Assembly: GCF_008710155.1 (NCBI RefSeq)
Contig: NZ_VYPZ01000005.1
Location: forward strand, 124,001-188,000
Source of the DNA: Sphingobium limneticum
GTDB taxonomy: Bacteria > Pseudomonadota > Alphaproteobacteria > Sphingomonadales > Sphingomonadaceae
Direction of reading: 5' to 3'
DNA: 64,000 nucleotides
The notes beneath the pieces are model-generated. The model saw nothing but the letters and a program-made list of their open reading frames with translations. It was not told the origin of the DNA and searched no databases. The position numbers were made by a program, and so were the translations under genes. Shown piece after piece: positions 1-9,056 of the stretch (position 1 is the stretch's first letter; every line of letters starts with the position of its first letter).

Positions 1-145
1 GAAGCAATCATGCACCGTCGCGCGTGAAGATCGACCGATTATGGCGGCCGGACCTGCCAAAATTGCGCAGGGCTGTCATATTGACGTCATCTCAGACGGG
101 TGCATGCTAACGGGCATCGGACGGTTCGGGAAGGGAAGAGCGGAA

Positions 146-694
146 ATGAACGGCAAACGCAGTTGGTTATGGATGCTGTCCCTTGGCGTGTTGGCGGGGC
201 CGGCGCAGGCTGCGCCAAAACAGCAACAGCCCCGTCCGGAAATTTTCACCAACCTGCTCCAATGCCGTGCGATTACGGACAATGTGGCGCGTCTGGCCTG
301 TTTCGATCGGCAGGTCGGCGCCATGGACGCGGCGGCGCAGCGTGACGAGGTGGTGGTGCTCGACAAGAGCGAACTGAGCAAGACGCGCAAGACCCTCTTC
401 GGCTTCTCCTTCCCCAAACTGCCTTTCCTGGGCGGTGGAGACGATGATGACGGCGACAAGCCGCAGGAAGAAGGCTTCAGCCAGATCGATGCCGTGATCG
501 CCTCCGCGCGCAGCCTTGGCTATGGCAAGTGGCAGATCGGTCTGGAAGACGGTGCGCAGTGGATGACGACCGAGCCGGTCACCGGGCGCGACCCCAAGGT
601 GGGGCAGAAGATCGAATTGAAACGTGCCTCAATGGGTAGTTTCATTGGCAAGGTCGAAGGGGGCCGCGCGGTCCGCATGAAACGGGTCAGCTGA
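146..694 (+). CDS. Exported protein of unknown function with a C..RL.CFD motif
   Basis: The 182-residue product begins with a Sec-type signal peptide (residues 1-22, cleavage probably after AQA), so it should be periplasmic or membrane-associated. Residues 36-56 contain a Cys-x(11)-RLACFD pattern that recurs in small exported proteins of many proteobacteria, including some annotated near secretion systems. A Gly/Asp-rich linker (GGGDDDDGD) follows at about residues 108-116, then a compact C-terminal region (about 130-182) that looks like a small beta fold. The ATG at 146 was chosen because GGGAAGAGCGG lies just upstream and it places the signal peptide at the N-terminus; an upstream ATG at 41 is in frame but gives no sensible leader. 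I do not recognise a specific function. Confidence 0.75.
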   Translation: MNGKRSWLWMLSLGVLAGPAQAAPKQQQPRPEIFTNLLQCRAITDNVARLACFDRQVGAMDAAAQRDEVVVLDKSELSKTRKTLFGFSFPKLPFLGGGDDDDGDKPQEEGFSQIDAVIASARSLGYGKWQIGLEDGAQWMTTEPVTGRDPKVGQKIELKRASMGSFIGKVEGGRAVRMKRVS

Positions 695-709
695 CGGCGG
701 CAGCCCTCT

Positions 710-1561
710 TTACAACCCGTTCGGCATCGGCCCGGCGATCAGCAGCGGGTCGATCCGGGCGTCGTTCCACTTCATGGCCCAGTGCAGATGCGGCCCGGTC
801 GCGCGCCCGGTGGCACCGATCGCGCCGATTTTCTGGCCCTGGGTCACATGGTCGCCCGGCTTCACGTCGATCCGCGACAGATGCAGGAAGGCGCTGTTGA
901 GGCCGTGGCCATGGTCGATCATCAGCAAATGCCCTTCCAGCGTGAAGGGCTTGTCCGCGGCTGCCAATATCACCACCCCATCGGCCGGCGCCACCACCGG
1001 CACACCGGTCGCGCCCGCCACATCCACGCCGCCATGATAGGCGCCGGCCGTGCCCTGATAGATGCGCTGCGATCCGAACAGGCCGGATATCCGCCCGATC
1101 CGTGGCCAGATGAAGCGTTGCCGCCAGCCCTGCGCGTCGGTCACCACATCGCGCGCGGCTGCAAACGCGTCGAGTTCGGGCTTGCGCAGCGCCAGAAAGG
1201 CTTCCGTGCTCTTGGTCGGCCGCATCGGCGCGTCGATTCGCTCGATCCGCCAGGCGCGCGAGGCGACGGTCAGGCTGCGCTCGACCGTCCGTGCATCGGG
1301 CAGCCGGGCGGTAAGCCGCGCGGTCGGCGCGGCATCCCGGTCGAAGGCGATCAGGAATCGGCCGTCGGCATCGACCGGCACCAGTTGATCGTCCAGCTTC
1401 AGTGCGACCGTCCCGACCGGCGCAATGCCCGTCATCATGCCGCCCTGCGTCGCCGTTCCGTTCAACTGGAAGTCCGCGCCCGCCGCCGCCGGACGCGCGA
1501 CCGGCTGGGCCACGGCCGTTCCGGCGCAGGCCAGCAGCAGCGCGATGCCGATCCGCCTCAT
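710..1561 (-). CDS. M23 (LytM) family peptidoglycan endopeptidase, exported
   Basis: A 283-residue exported protein with a signal peptide (MRRIGIALLLACAGTAVAQ) and a C-terminal LytM/M23 domain. The zinc-ligand motifs are visible: HGGVD (His about 176, Asp about 180) and HLH (about 258-260). This family cleaves peptide cross-links of peptidoglycan in the periplasm; intact ligands suggest an active enzyme rather than an EnvC/NlpD-like activator. The start codon overlaps the stop of the upstream DUF2093 gene by four bases (ATGA), so the two are probably co-translated downstream of xseA. The substrate bond cannot be read from sequence. Confidence 0.9.
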   Translation of the reverse strand: MRRIGIALLLACAGTAVAQPVARPAAAGADFQLNGTATQGGMMTGIAPVGTVALKLDDQLVPVDADGRFLIAFDRDAAPTARLTARLPDARTVERSLTVASRAWRIERIDAPMRPTKSTEAFLALRKPELDAFAAARDVVTDAQGWRQRFIWPRIGRISGLFGSQRIYQGTAGAYHGGVDVAGATGVPVVAPADGVVILAAADKPFTLEGHLLMIDHGHGLNSAFLHLSRIDVKPGDHVTQGQKIGAIGATGRATGPHLHWAMKWNDARIDPLLIAGPMPNGL

Positions 1562-1770
1562 CGCGGTCCGCGCGCCTTCAATTCCGCCTGCACCGACGCG
1601 TCGGCGCTGGCATAGGGTTCCTGTCGCGCGATGCTCCAGTAGCGCAGATCCTGCAGCGCGACCTTCTCCCCGGTCACGGCGCAGACGACATGGTCGCCCG
1701 CCTGCAACACACGGAAACTGTAGGGCATATAATGGAGCCGGGCGATCCGGTCGTGATTGGACATCAACAT
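1558..1770 (-). CDS. DUF2093 family small protein
   Basis: A 70-residue protein matching the DUF2093 family as I recall it, a short alphaproteobacterial family rich in aromatic residues (LHYMPYSFRVL, LRYWSIARQEPY) with a central Cys in a GDHVVCAVTG motif. Function is unknown. It lies 23 bp downstream of xseA and overlaps the M23 peptidase start by ATGA, so the three genes look like one operon. An alternative start at the third codon (MSNHDR) is possible. There is no signal peptide or membrane segment, so it is probably cytoplasmic. Confidence 0.8.
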   Translation of the reverse strand: MLMSNHDRIARLHYMPYSFRVLQAGDHVVCAVTGEKVALQDLRYWSIARQEPYASADASVQAELKARGPR

Positions 1771-1793
1771 CAGTCAGGCCTCTTTGCGCAGCA

Positions 1794-3284
1794 TCAGGAA
1801 AACAGATCCTGCTGCTGTTTGTCGCCGGCCTCGCGCGCCTTGCGAGCGGGCCGGGGTGGGGAGGATAGAGCGGCCGGGGCCTGCGACTCAAGTTGCGCAT
1901 CGCCGATCGCGGCGTTCACCGTACCGTCCTTGAAATGCAGCGTCACGGCGCCGGCCGCCTGTGCCGCCGTGACCGATTGCACCAACCGGCCCTGCGCCAT
2001 CACGCGGGCATAGCCCTTCTGCAACGGCCGGTCGGGATCGAGCGAAGCGAAATGGCGCGACACCCGGTCGAAGGCGACGGCCCGTTCCGACAAGGCGCGT
2101 TGCAGATAGTCCGGCCGCAACTGCAACCGGTCCAACCGTTCGCCCGCGCGCACCACATATTGCTGCAACAAAGCCGGCCGCAGCGCGCCGCCCGCCTGCC
2201 CCAGATACGCCCGTGCATCGGCCAGCCGGTGGCGCAGCCCGCTCACCAGCCCGTCGGACAATTGATCCAGCTTCTGCCGCTGCGGCGCCAGCAACGTGTC
2301 CGGCGTCGGCATCAGCCGCACCTGCATGTCCAGCCGTTCGCGCGCCTGACCCGCCCCGCGCCGGACAGCGCGCCCGGCCCGCAGGCCCATTTCCGCCAGC
2401 CCAGCCAGTAATTCCGCCCGCACCGGCACGGCCATTTCGGCGGCGGCGGTGGGCGTGGGGGCACGCCGGTCGGCGGCATAGTCGCACAGCGTCGTATCGG
2501 TTTCATGCCCCACGGCGGAGATGGTCGGAATCGTGCAGTCGGCCACCGCCCGCACCACGATCTCCTCGTTGAAGCTCCACAGATCCTCGATCGACCCGCC
2601 GCCGCGCGCCACGATCACCAGGTCCGGCCGAGGCACCGGCCCGCTGCCGTCCATCGCACTGAACCCGCGCACGGCGCGCGCCACCTGCTCGGCCGCGCCC
2701 TGACCCTGCACCAATACCGGCCAGACCAGCACATTGGTCGGGCAGCGATCGGCCAGCCGATGGAGAATGTCGCGGATCACCGCGCCCGTGGGCGACGTCA
2801 CGACGCCGATCGTGCGCGGCAGGAAGGGCAGGGGCTTCTTGCGTTCCGCCGCGAACAAGCCTTCGCCCGCCAGCTTGGCCTTCAATTTCTCCAGCAACGC
2901 CATCAGCGCGCCTTCGCCGGCCAGCTCCATCTTCTCGATGACGATCTGATATTTGGATCGGCCCGGATAGGTGGTCAGCTTGCCGGTCGCGATCACCTCC
3001 ACGCCGTCCTGTGGCGAAAAGGCCAGCCGCTGCGCGCCGCCCTTCCACATCACCCCGTCCAGCACGGCATTCTCGTCCTTCAGCGCCAGATAGAGGTGCC
3101 CCGACGCCGCCCGCTTGAACCCGGAAATCTCACCGCGCAGCCGCACATGGCCGAACCGGTCCTCGACCGTGCGCTTCAACAGGCCCGACAATTCGCTGAC
3201 CGACAGCGGCGGCGCGTTGTCCCCCGCGCGTTCCTCCGCTAACAGGCGGCCCGAACTGTCATAGGCATCAAATTCCGGGGACAT
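1794..3284 (-). CDS. xseA: Exodeoxyribonuclease VII large subunit
   Basis: A 496-residue large subunit of exonuclease VII, which degrades single-stranded DNA to oligonucleotides together with XseB (not in this window). The N-terminal OB-fold spans about residues 20-120. The catalytic domain carries [30 protein letters not shown] and GHETDTTL, followed by a long helical region and a C-terminal segment with LQKGYA. Length fits the family (about 450-530). The ATG at 3284 was chosen; in-frame alternatives at 3293 and 3299 would overlap the divergent purD start. The C-terminal tail after about residue 460 is basic and alanine-rich, probably variable. Confidence 0.95.
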   Translation of the reverse strand: MSPEFDAYDSSGRLLAEERAGDNAPPLSVSELSGLLKRTVEDRFGHVRLRGEISGFKRAASGHLYLALKDENAVLDGVMWKGGAQRLAFSPQDGVEVIATGKLTTYPGRSKYQIVIEKMELAGEGALMALLEKLKAKLAGEGLFAAERKKPLPFLPRTIGVVTSPTGAVIRDILHRLADRCPTNVLVWPVLVQGQGAAEQVARAVRGFSAMDGSGPVPRPDLVIVARGGGSIEDLWSFNEEIVVRAVADCTIPTISAVGHETDTTLCDYAADRRAPTPTAAAEMAVPVRAELLAGLAEMGLRAGRAVRRGAGQARERLDMQVRLMPTPDTLLAPQRQKLDQLSDGLVSGLRHRLADARAYLGQAGGALRPALLQQYVVRAGERLDRLQLRPDYLQRALSERAVAFDRVSRHFASLDPDRPLQKGYARVMAQGRLVQSVTAAQAAGAVTLHFKDGTVNAAIGDAQLESQAPAALSSPPRPARKAREAGDKQQQDLFS

Positions 3285-3291
3285 GGGCGAC

Positions 3292-4575
3292 ATGAACATC
3301 CTTCTGCTTGGCGGCGGCGGCCGCGAACATGCGCTGGCATGGAAACTGGCGCAATCGCCCCGGCTCGATACGCTCTTCGCCGCGCCGGGCAATCCGGGCA
3401 TAGCCGAGCATGCCACATTGGTCGACCTCGACGCGACGGATCATCGTACCGTGCTGGATTTCTGCATCCGCCATTCGATCGCCCTGGTGGTGATCGGGCC
3501 GGAAGCGCCGCTCGTCGACGGCCTGGCCGACAATCTGCGCACCATGGGCGTGCCGGTCTTCGGCCCCAACAAGAAAGCGGCGCAACTGGAAGGGTCGAAG
3601 GGCTTTACCAAGGATCTGTGCCAGCGCGCCAACATCCCCACCGCTGCCTATCTGCGCGTCACCAGCAAGGACGGCGCCCTCGCCGCGCTCGATGATTTCG
3701 CGCTGCCGGTCGTCATCAAGGCGGATGGGCTTGCCGCTGGCAAGGGCGTCATCATCGCCGAAACGCGCGACGAAGCGGTCGAGGCGCTCGACACCATGTT
3801 CTCCGGCGCGTTCGGCGCAGCCGGCGAGGAAGTCGTCCTCGAAGAATATATGACCGGCGAGGAAGCCAGCTTCTTCGCGCTGACGGACGGCAGCGCGATC
3901 CTGCCTTTCGGCTCTGCGCAGGATCACAAGCGTGTGGGCGATGGCGACACCGGCCCCAATACCGGCGGCATGGGCGCCTACAGCCCGGCCCGCGTGCTGA
4001 CGCCCGAACTGGAGGCCCAGGTGATCGAAACAATCATCAGGCCGACCGTCGATACCATGGCGGCCGAAGGCATGCCCTATAGCGGCGTGCTTTATGCGGG
4101 CCTCATGCTGACCGCCGAAGGGCCCAAGCTGATCGAATATAATGCCCGGTTCGGCGACCCCGAATGTCAGGTGCTGATGACCCGCTTCGACGGCGATCTG
4201 GTCGATCTGCTGCTCGCCGTGGCGCAGGGCAAGCTCGCCGATCAGGGGCCGGTCCAGCTGGCCGACCGTGCCGCACTCACCATCGTCATGGCCGCCAACA
4301 ACTATCCGGGCACGCCCGAAAAGGGCGGCGCAATCGCCGGAATCGATGCGGCGCAGCAGACAGGGGCCAAGGTTTTCCACGCCGGCACCGCGGACAAGGA
4401 CGGCGTGCTGGTCGCCAATGGCGGGCGCGTGCTGAACGTCACCGCCACCGGCGACACGGTCGGCGCGGCGCAGGCCGCCGCCTATGCGGCGGTGGACGCG
4501 ATCGACTTCCCGACCGGCTTCTGCCGCCGCGATATCGGCTGGCGTGAGGTCGCGCGCGAAGCGGAAAAAGGCTGA
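3292..4575 (+). CDS. purD: Phosphoribosylamine-glycine ligase (GARS)
   Basis: PurD joins glycine to 5-phosphoribosylamine with ATP, the second step of purine synthesis. The product (427 residues) begins [19 protein letters not shown], the family hallmark. It has an ATP-grasp core ([11 protein letters not shown]) and the substrate-binding stretch [11 protein letters not shown], and length is normal. The ATG at 3292 matches the usual family N-terminus; an in-frame ATG at 3283 would add MGD and overlaps the xseA start codon on the other strand. The promoter must therefore lie in or very near the xseA 5' coding region. Confidence 0.96.
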   Translation: MNILLLGGGGREHALAWKLAQSPRLDTLFAAPGNPGIAEHATLVDLDATDHRTVLDFCIRHSIALVVIGPEAPLVDGLADNLRTMGVPVFGPNKKAAQLEGSKGFTKDLCQRANIPTAAYLRVTSKDGALAALDDFALPVVIKADGLAAGKGVIIAETRDEAVEALDTMFSGAFGAAGEEVVLEEYMTGEEASFFALTDGSAILPFGSAQDHKRVGDGDTGPNTGGMGAYSPARVLTPELEAQVIETIIRPTVDTMAAEGMPYSGVLYAGLMLTAEGPKLIEYNARFGDPECQVLMTRFDGDLVDLLLAVAQGKLADQGPVQLADRAALTIVMAANNYPGTPEKGGAIAGIDAAQQTGAKVFHAGTADKDGVLVANGGRVLNVTATGDTVGAAQAAAYAAVDAIDFPTGFCRRDIGWREVAREAEKG

Positions 4576-4643
4576 AACCCTTGCGGCGCGAGGGAAACCG
4601 TCCTTAAATAGCGTATAGCATTTTTGCAGGGGAGAGACGCGCG

Positions 4644-5264
4644 ATGCAGGAATTCTTCATGGACTATGGACTGTGGCTGCTGGTCGGCCTGCTGGTCGTC
4701 ATCGCGCTCGTCTTCCTTCTGTCGGGCCGGCGCAAGGCGGAGCAGCCGATCGAGCCGGAGGCTACCGCAGAGCCGGCGACGTCGCCGGTCACGCCGCCCA
4801 CGCCGTTGCCCTATGTCGATCCGATCATCGCCGCACCGGTCGCGTCGGCCCCGCCCCCGGCTCCGATCGTGGTCGAACCGGCCGCGGCGGTGGATCCTGT
4901 CGTTCAGCCCGTTGTCGAAACGGCGCCCGAACCCGCGCCTGCTCCGGTCGCACCAACGCCGGAGCCGGCCCCAAAACCCGAACCGACTTCCGCTTCCCCG
5001 GCCGTCGCCGCCGTTGAGGAGGACGGACAGGACGACCTGCTGCGCCTCAAGGGCGTCGGGCCCAAGCTCAAGACGCTGCTGATCGACCTTGGCGTGACCC
5101 GCTATGCGCAGATCGCCGGCTGGACAGATGTGGACATCGCCGCGATCGATACGAAGCTCGGCACTTTCAAGGGCCGCCCGGTCCGCGACCAGTGGGTCGA
5201 TCAGGCGAAATATCTCGCCGCCGGCGACATTGCCGGGTTCGAAGCGAAATACGGCAAGATTTAA
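4644..5264 (+). CDS. Membrane-anchored helix-hairpin-helix protein
   Basis: The 206-residue product has one N-terminal transmembrane helix (about residues 8-27, LWLLVGLLVVIALVFLL), a long Pro/Ala/Glu-rich linker (about 32-125) and a C-terminal globular domain (about 128-206). That domain starts DDLLRLKGVGPKLKTLL, a helix-hairpin-helix signature (KGVGPK). Similar domains are often annotated as predicted 5' DNA nuclease because of flap-endonuclease-like HhH motifs, but no nuclease active site is visible. The start at 4644 follows GGGGAGAG. Its TAA overlaps the convergent acyltransferase stop within TTAA at 5261-5264. It could tether DNA, or a protein using the HhH fold, to the inner membrane; this is inference. 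Confidence 0.75.
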   Translation: MQEFFMDYGLWLLVGLLVVIALVFLLSGRRKAEQPIEPEATAEPATSPVTPPTPLPYVDPIIAAPVASAPPPAPIVVEPAAAVDPVVQPVVETAPEPAPAPVAPTPEPAPKPEPTSASPAVAAVEEDGQDDLLRLKGVGPKLKTLLIDLGVTRYAQIAGWTDVDIAAIDTKLGTFKGRPVRDQWVDQAKYLAAGDIAGFEAKYGKI

Positions 5265-6241
5265 GCGGGCTGCGGCTCGGGTTCCAGCGGCGCGTCCTCG
5301 CTACGCCGGCGGATCGGCGGCACGCTGCCGATCCAGCGCCGCACCCCCTTATGGGCGGCCGACAGCCGGCCCAGCCCGAACAGAAGCGGCACGGACAGCG
5401 CCAGCGTCGATGCCGGACCGATGCCGGTGGCCATGATCAGCCCCATCACCAGCGGATGCCATAGATAGAAGAACAGGCTGTCCCGCCCGATATGGTTGAT
5501 CGGGGCGAAGGACAGGCGCAGCGCCGCAAAGCGCGGCAGCAACGCGATGAGGCTGAGGCACATCAGCAGCCGCGCGGGGACGAAGGCGAAGATATTGGGG
5601 TCATGCTCCAGCTCCGACCACCATCCCATGCCCAGCCCCGCCGTCAGCAGCGCGACGCCCAGATAGCGGGTCGGCAACCCCCGTTCAGCCATCAGCATGC
5701 CGAAGAAGAAATAGACCGAATAGCGGAGATAGCGGCCGTCGGGCGACAGCAGGGTCGACCCGATCGGGCCAAGATTCGGGCCGAAACTGTACATGATCGA
5801 CAGGCTGAACGGCACGCCGATCCATACCAGCCAAATCGGTCGCAACGGTACCGCGCGCGCAACCAGAATCAGGAAGAAGAGCACCGGTATATACCAGAGG
5901 TGAAAGGGCGGTCGCAGCAGCAGGTCGATGGGCGTGCGCCACGACAAAGGCCAGCCGCTCACCAGCATATAGACGATCGCCGCCACCAGCCAGGGCAACA
6001 GCATGCGCTCGCCATAGCGGCCGAAGAAATGATCCCGTGTCTCGCTGCGCAGCCGCTCGATATTGAGCAGATAGCCCGATATGCCGATCATCAACGGCAT
6101 GCGGAATCCCGACCCGATCCACAGCGCCAGATGCTGCGCATGGGCCAGTTCCATGGCATGTCCCACCATCACGAGCAGGATCAAGACCCCCTTCAAGAGG
6201 TCGATCGACGGATTCTTCCCCAAGATACCCCCCAGTCCCAC
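5261..6241 (-). CDS. Acyltransferase-3 family integral membrane protein
   Basis: The 326-residue polytopic protein begins with the family pattern NPSIDLLKGVLILLVMVGHAM, including the catalytic-type His in VGH, and has about ten hydrophobic segments. It ends with HIGRDSLFFYLWHPLVMG, another recognisable acyltransferase-3 segment. These inner-membrane enzymes transfer acetyl or succinyl groups to polysaccharides, glucans or lipids. No neighbouring glycan operon identifies the acceptor. The C-terminal tail (RRRSEDAPLEPEP) is hydrophilic. It is transcribed convergently with the HhH protein gene. Confidence 0.85.
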   Translation of the reverse strand: MGLGGILGKNPSIDLLKGVLILLVMVGHAMELAHAQHLALWIGSGFRMPLMIGISGYLLNIERLRSETRDHFFGRYGERMLLPWLVAAIVYMLVSGWPLSWRTPIDLLLRPPFHLWYIPVLFFLILVARAVPLRPIWLVWIGVPFSLSIMYSFGPNLGPIGSTLLSPDGRYLRYSVYFFFGMLMAERGLPTRYLGVALLTAGLGMGWWSELEHDPNIFAFVPARLLMCLSLIALLPRFAALRLSFAPINHIGRDSLFFYLWHPLVMGLIMATGIGPASTLALSVPLLFGLGRLSAAHKGVRRWIGSVPPIRRRSEDAPLEPEPQPA

Positions 6242-6321
6242 CGGGTTTTTGGCACAATTCCCCTTTAGGAAGCTTTAAAAAATCTTGGTTAAGCGCCTAA
6301 TGTCCTGAATCGCGGACCGAC

Positions 6322-7044
6322 ATGAGCCAGGGAATTGCTGTATTGAGCCGTATCGACGCTTCGCCTTTGGCCAAATTGCTCATGGCCCTGCTTGTCTTCG
6401 CGGTCATCATCGTCGGCTGGCGCCTCTATGGCCGCTATCGCGAATCCCACGCGGCCCTGCCCGAAGCGGGCGTGGCAAAGGGCGATTGTGCGCTCTGGTT
6501 CGTGGGCAGCTCGTCCATCCATCGCTGGACCAGTCTGGAAAAGGACATGGCGCCATGGGCGACGGAAAATCGGGGCATCAACGGCGCGGTGCTGACCGAC
6601 ATCCTGCCCCGTTTCGCCAATATCAAACCCGGTGAAGGGCGTCCGCGTGCGCTGATCCTCTATGTGGGTGAAAATGACATCGCCAGCGGCGTGCCGGTGC
6701 GCACCGTGATGCGGCAAATGGCCCAGCTGTTCGACCTGCGCGACCGGTTGCTGCCCGATGTGCCGGTGCTGCTGCTGTCGGCCAAGCCCAGCCCCGGCCG
6801 CGCCGCCTTTCTGGGCGAACAACGGCTGTTCAACGCGGCGGCGCAGCATTTCCTGCCCCATATGCGCAGCGCCTATTATGGCGACATCACCACGCCGCTC
6901 TTCGCCGACGGCAAGCTGGGCGACAATTATCAGCCCGACGGCGTCCATATGAATGCCCATGGCTACGCCATATGGTCCGATGTGGTGCGCCAGCGTCTGC
7001 GCGCTATCCTGCCGCCCGACGTGACGCGCCATTGCGCGCCCTGA
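6322..7044 (+). CDS. SGNH/GDSL-family hydrolase, membrane-anchored or exported
   Basis: A 240-residue protein with an N-terminal hydrophobic helix (about residues 19-35), likely a signal anchor, then an SGNH hydrolase domain. Block I reads FVGSSSIHRW (catalytic Ser), block III reads YVGENDIASG (Asn of the oxyanion hole) and block V reads DGVHMN (catalytic Asp/His). Such enzymes hydrolyse acyl esters on lipids or carbohydrates, here facing the periplasm. Its stop lies 3 bp from the convergent lutC stop, so it is probably an independent unit beside the rhamnose/lactate locus; a role in deacylating sugars is only suggested by that position. Confidence 0.87.
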   Translation: MSQGIAVLSRIDASPLAKLLMALLVFAVIIVGWRLYGRYRESHAALPEAGVAKGDCALWFVGSSSIHRWTSLEKDMAPWATENRGINGAVLTDILPRFANIKPGEGRPRALILYVGENDIASGVPVRTVMRQMAQLFDLRDRLLPDVPVLLLSAKPSPGRAAFLGEQRLFNAAAQHFLPHMRSAYYGDITTPLFADGKLGDNYQPDGVHMNAHGYAIWSDVVRQRLRAILPPDVTRHCAP

Positions 7045-7047
7045 CGC

Positions 7048-7665
7048 TCAGCCCACAGCGCCGCGCAGCAGGATGACGTGCAGGAATCGCGGCCCATGGG
7101 CGCCGCGCACATAGGTGCCCTCGATATCCGTGGTCCCCGACACGCCGGTGATCCAATAATGGGCGCGGGGTTGCGCGCCGACTAATGGGGCATCCTCCAG
7201 ATGCGCGGCGATATCCTCCACCGCCAGCAGCACGATATGATGCAGCGCCAGGAAATTGGGCAGCATCGGCGCCTGCGGTGCCGTCTCGAACACCAGTGAA
7301 CCGGTTTCGGCGATCCCCAGCCTTGCGATCGCCAGCGTGGCAACCTCGTCCGGCGCGGCAGCCTCATGCAGGGTGAAACCGCTCCAGTCGCATGCGCTCA
7401 GGCGCGGATCGCGCGGCAGGCACAGGGTATGCGGCTCGCCCTGCGCCGCCAGATAGCGCGCGACCGCGGCCGGCAGGTCGGCGACCGTGTCGATCGCATC
7501 ATGGCTGGCGCTGACGCTGGGGAGCGCCAGCCGGGCCAGAAATTCCGCCTCCAGCGCGCCTGTATCCACCGCCGGCCGCTCCGGCGCGATCAGCAGCGCG
7601 TCGGCCGCCGCCTTGTCCGGCGCCGCGCCCTTCAGCTTGGCCAGAATGGCGTCCCGCGCGCTCAT
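7048..7665 (-). CDS. lutC: Lactate utilisation protein C (LUD domain)
   Basis: A 205-residue LUD-domain protein of the LutC/YkgG family. Recognisable segments are GIAETGSLVFET and a C-terminal ITGVSGTTDIEGTYVRGAHGP (a typical LUD ending). LutC is the third subunit of the LutABC iron-sulfur complex that oxidises L-lactate to pyruvate. Its start overlaps the lutB stop (ATGA at 7662-7665), completing a lutA-lutB-lutC series with translational coupling at both junctions. The location downstream of L-rhamnose dehydrogenase suggests it serves lactate released from rhamnose. Confidence 0.92.
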   Translation of the reverse strand: MSARDAILAKLKGAAPDKAAADALLIAPERPAVDTGALEAEFLARLALPSVSASHDAIDTVADLPAAVARYLAAQGEPHTLCLPRDPRLSACDWSGFTLHEAAAPDEVATLAIARLGIAETGSLVFETAPQAPMLPNFLALHHIVLLAVEDIAAHLEDAPLVGAQPRAHYWITGVSGTTDIEGTYVRGAHGPRFLHVILLRGAVG

Positions 7666-9056
7666 GTGCGGCGCCCCTTCTTATATTGGTTCATGAAGGT
7701 CTGCGGCGCAGGCTTGGGCATGTCGCGATAGCGGGTCCATCCGCCCGCCAGCGGCAGACGGCTGATCCAGCCCTTTTTCCCCAAAATCTGCATCACCCGC
7801 ACCGCAACGCCGGTGCCGAATCGATACAGTGCCGGCCGCCGCGCCACCCAGGCCCAAATCCCCAGCCCCCAGCGCATCGACGTCGGCTCCAGCCCCTCGC
7901 GCCAGCTCTTCTCGCGCCACCCGCGCAGCAGCGTGGGCAGGGGGATGCGCACCGGGCACACTTCCTGACACTTGCCGTTCAATGTACAGGCGCTCGCCAG
8001 TTCGCGGCTTTGCTTCAGCCCGTCGAACACGGGCGTCAGCACCGCGCCCATCGGCCCCGGATAGGTACCGCCATAGGCATGGCCGCCAATCTGCCGAAAC
8101 ACGACGCAATGATTCATGCACGCGCCGCAACGGATGCAGCGCAGCATCTCCGCCAGCCCCTCTTCGCGCATCTTCGTGCGGCCATTGTCGACCAGCACGA
8201 TGTGCATCTCCTCCGGCCCGTCGCGATCATCCGCCCGCTTCGGCCCGGTATAGAAGGTCGTATATTGGGTCAGCGTCGCCCCGGTGGCCGATCGCGCCAG
8301 CATCCGCAGCATATGGATGGCGTGCGGCATGCTCGGCACGATCTTCTCGATCCCCGCCGTCACGATATGGACGCGGGGCGGCACCAGCGACAATTCGGCA
8401 TTGCCCTCATTGGTGACGGTGCAGACCGCGCCTGTATCCGCGATCAGGAAATTGGCGCCCGATATGCCGACGTCGGCGCCCAGCATCTGCGTGCGCAATT
8501 CCCGCCGCGCGCTTTCCGCCATGGCGGCGATCGTCTCTTCCTCATGCGGGCTGCGATGCTTCGCCTTGAACAGCGCCGACACCTGCTCGCGCGTCTTGTG
8601 CATGGCGGGCCAGATGATGTGCGAGGGCCGTTCGTCGGCCAGCTGGATGATATGTTCGGCCAGATCCGTCTCGACCCGCCCGATCCCCGCTTCGGCCAGC
8701 GCATGGGGCAGGCCGATCTCTTCGCCCAGCATCGATTTGGACCGCGCCACGCTCTTGGCGCCCGCCGCCTTGCAGATGTCGATGACGATTCGGCACGCCT
8801 CGTCCGCCGTGCTGGCCCAATGCACCTTGGCCCCGGCCGCGATGGCCTTGGCCTCGAACTGCTCCAAATAGGCGCCCAGATGCGCGACGACATGGTCCTT
8901 GATCGCCGCCGCCCGGTCCCGCGCCGCCTCGAAATCGGGAAAGGCGTCCACCGCCACCGCGCGCTTGGCCTCGGCCGTGCCGGCGGTCCGCTCGACCGCG
9001 ACCTTCAATATCCGATCGGCCAACGCCAGATCGACGCGATCGGTAAAGCCGCTCAT
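7662..9056 (-). CDS. lutB: Lactate utilisation iron-sulfur protein B
   Basis: A 464-residue LutB/YkgF homologue. The N-terminal LUD-like region contains SKSMLGEEIGLPHAL and GADVGISGANFLIADTG. The C-terminal ferredoxin part has two cysteine clusters, CIRCGACMNHC and CTLNGKCQEVCP, suited to binding 4Fe-4S centres. A C-terminal extension of about 90 residues follows, including WGYxxW-type aromatic motifs. The ATG at 9056 overlaps the lutA stop (ATGA at 9053-9056); longer in-frame extensions upstream lie inside lutA and are not credible. Confidence 0.95.
   Translation of the reverse strand: MSGFTDRVDLALADRILKVAVERTAGTAEAKRAVAVDAFPDFEAARDRAAAIKDHVVAHLGAYLEQFEAKAIAAGAKVHWASTADEACRIVIDICKAAGAKSVARSKSMLGEEIGLPHALAEAGIGRVETDLAEHIIQLADERPSHIIWPAMHKTREQVSALFKAKHRSPHEEETIAAMAESARRELRTQMLGADVGISGANFLIADTGAVCTVTNEGNAELSLVPPRVHIVTAGIEKIVPSMPHAIHMLRMLARSATGATLTQYTTFYTGPKRADDRDGPEEMHIVLVDNGRTKMREEGLAEMLRCIRCGACMNHCVVFRQIGGHAYGGTYPGPMGAVLTPVFDGLKQSRELASACTLNGKCQEVCPVRIPLPTLLRGWREKSWREGLEPTSMRWGLGIWAWVARRPALYRFGTGVAVRVMQILGKKGWISRLPLAGGWTRYRDMPKPAPQTFMNQYKKGRRT

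Noticed and set aside
1..145. Possible gene tail at the left edge
   Set aside because: No frame with a recognisable C-terminus or start is visible; it is treated as upstream region of the first gene.
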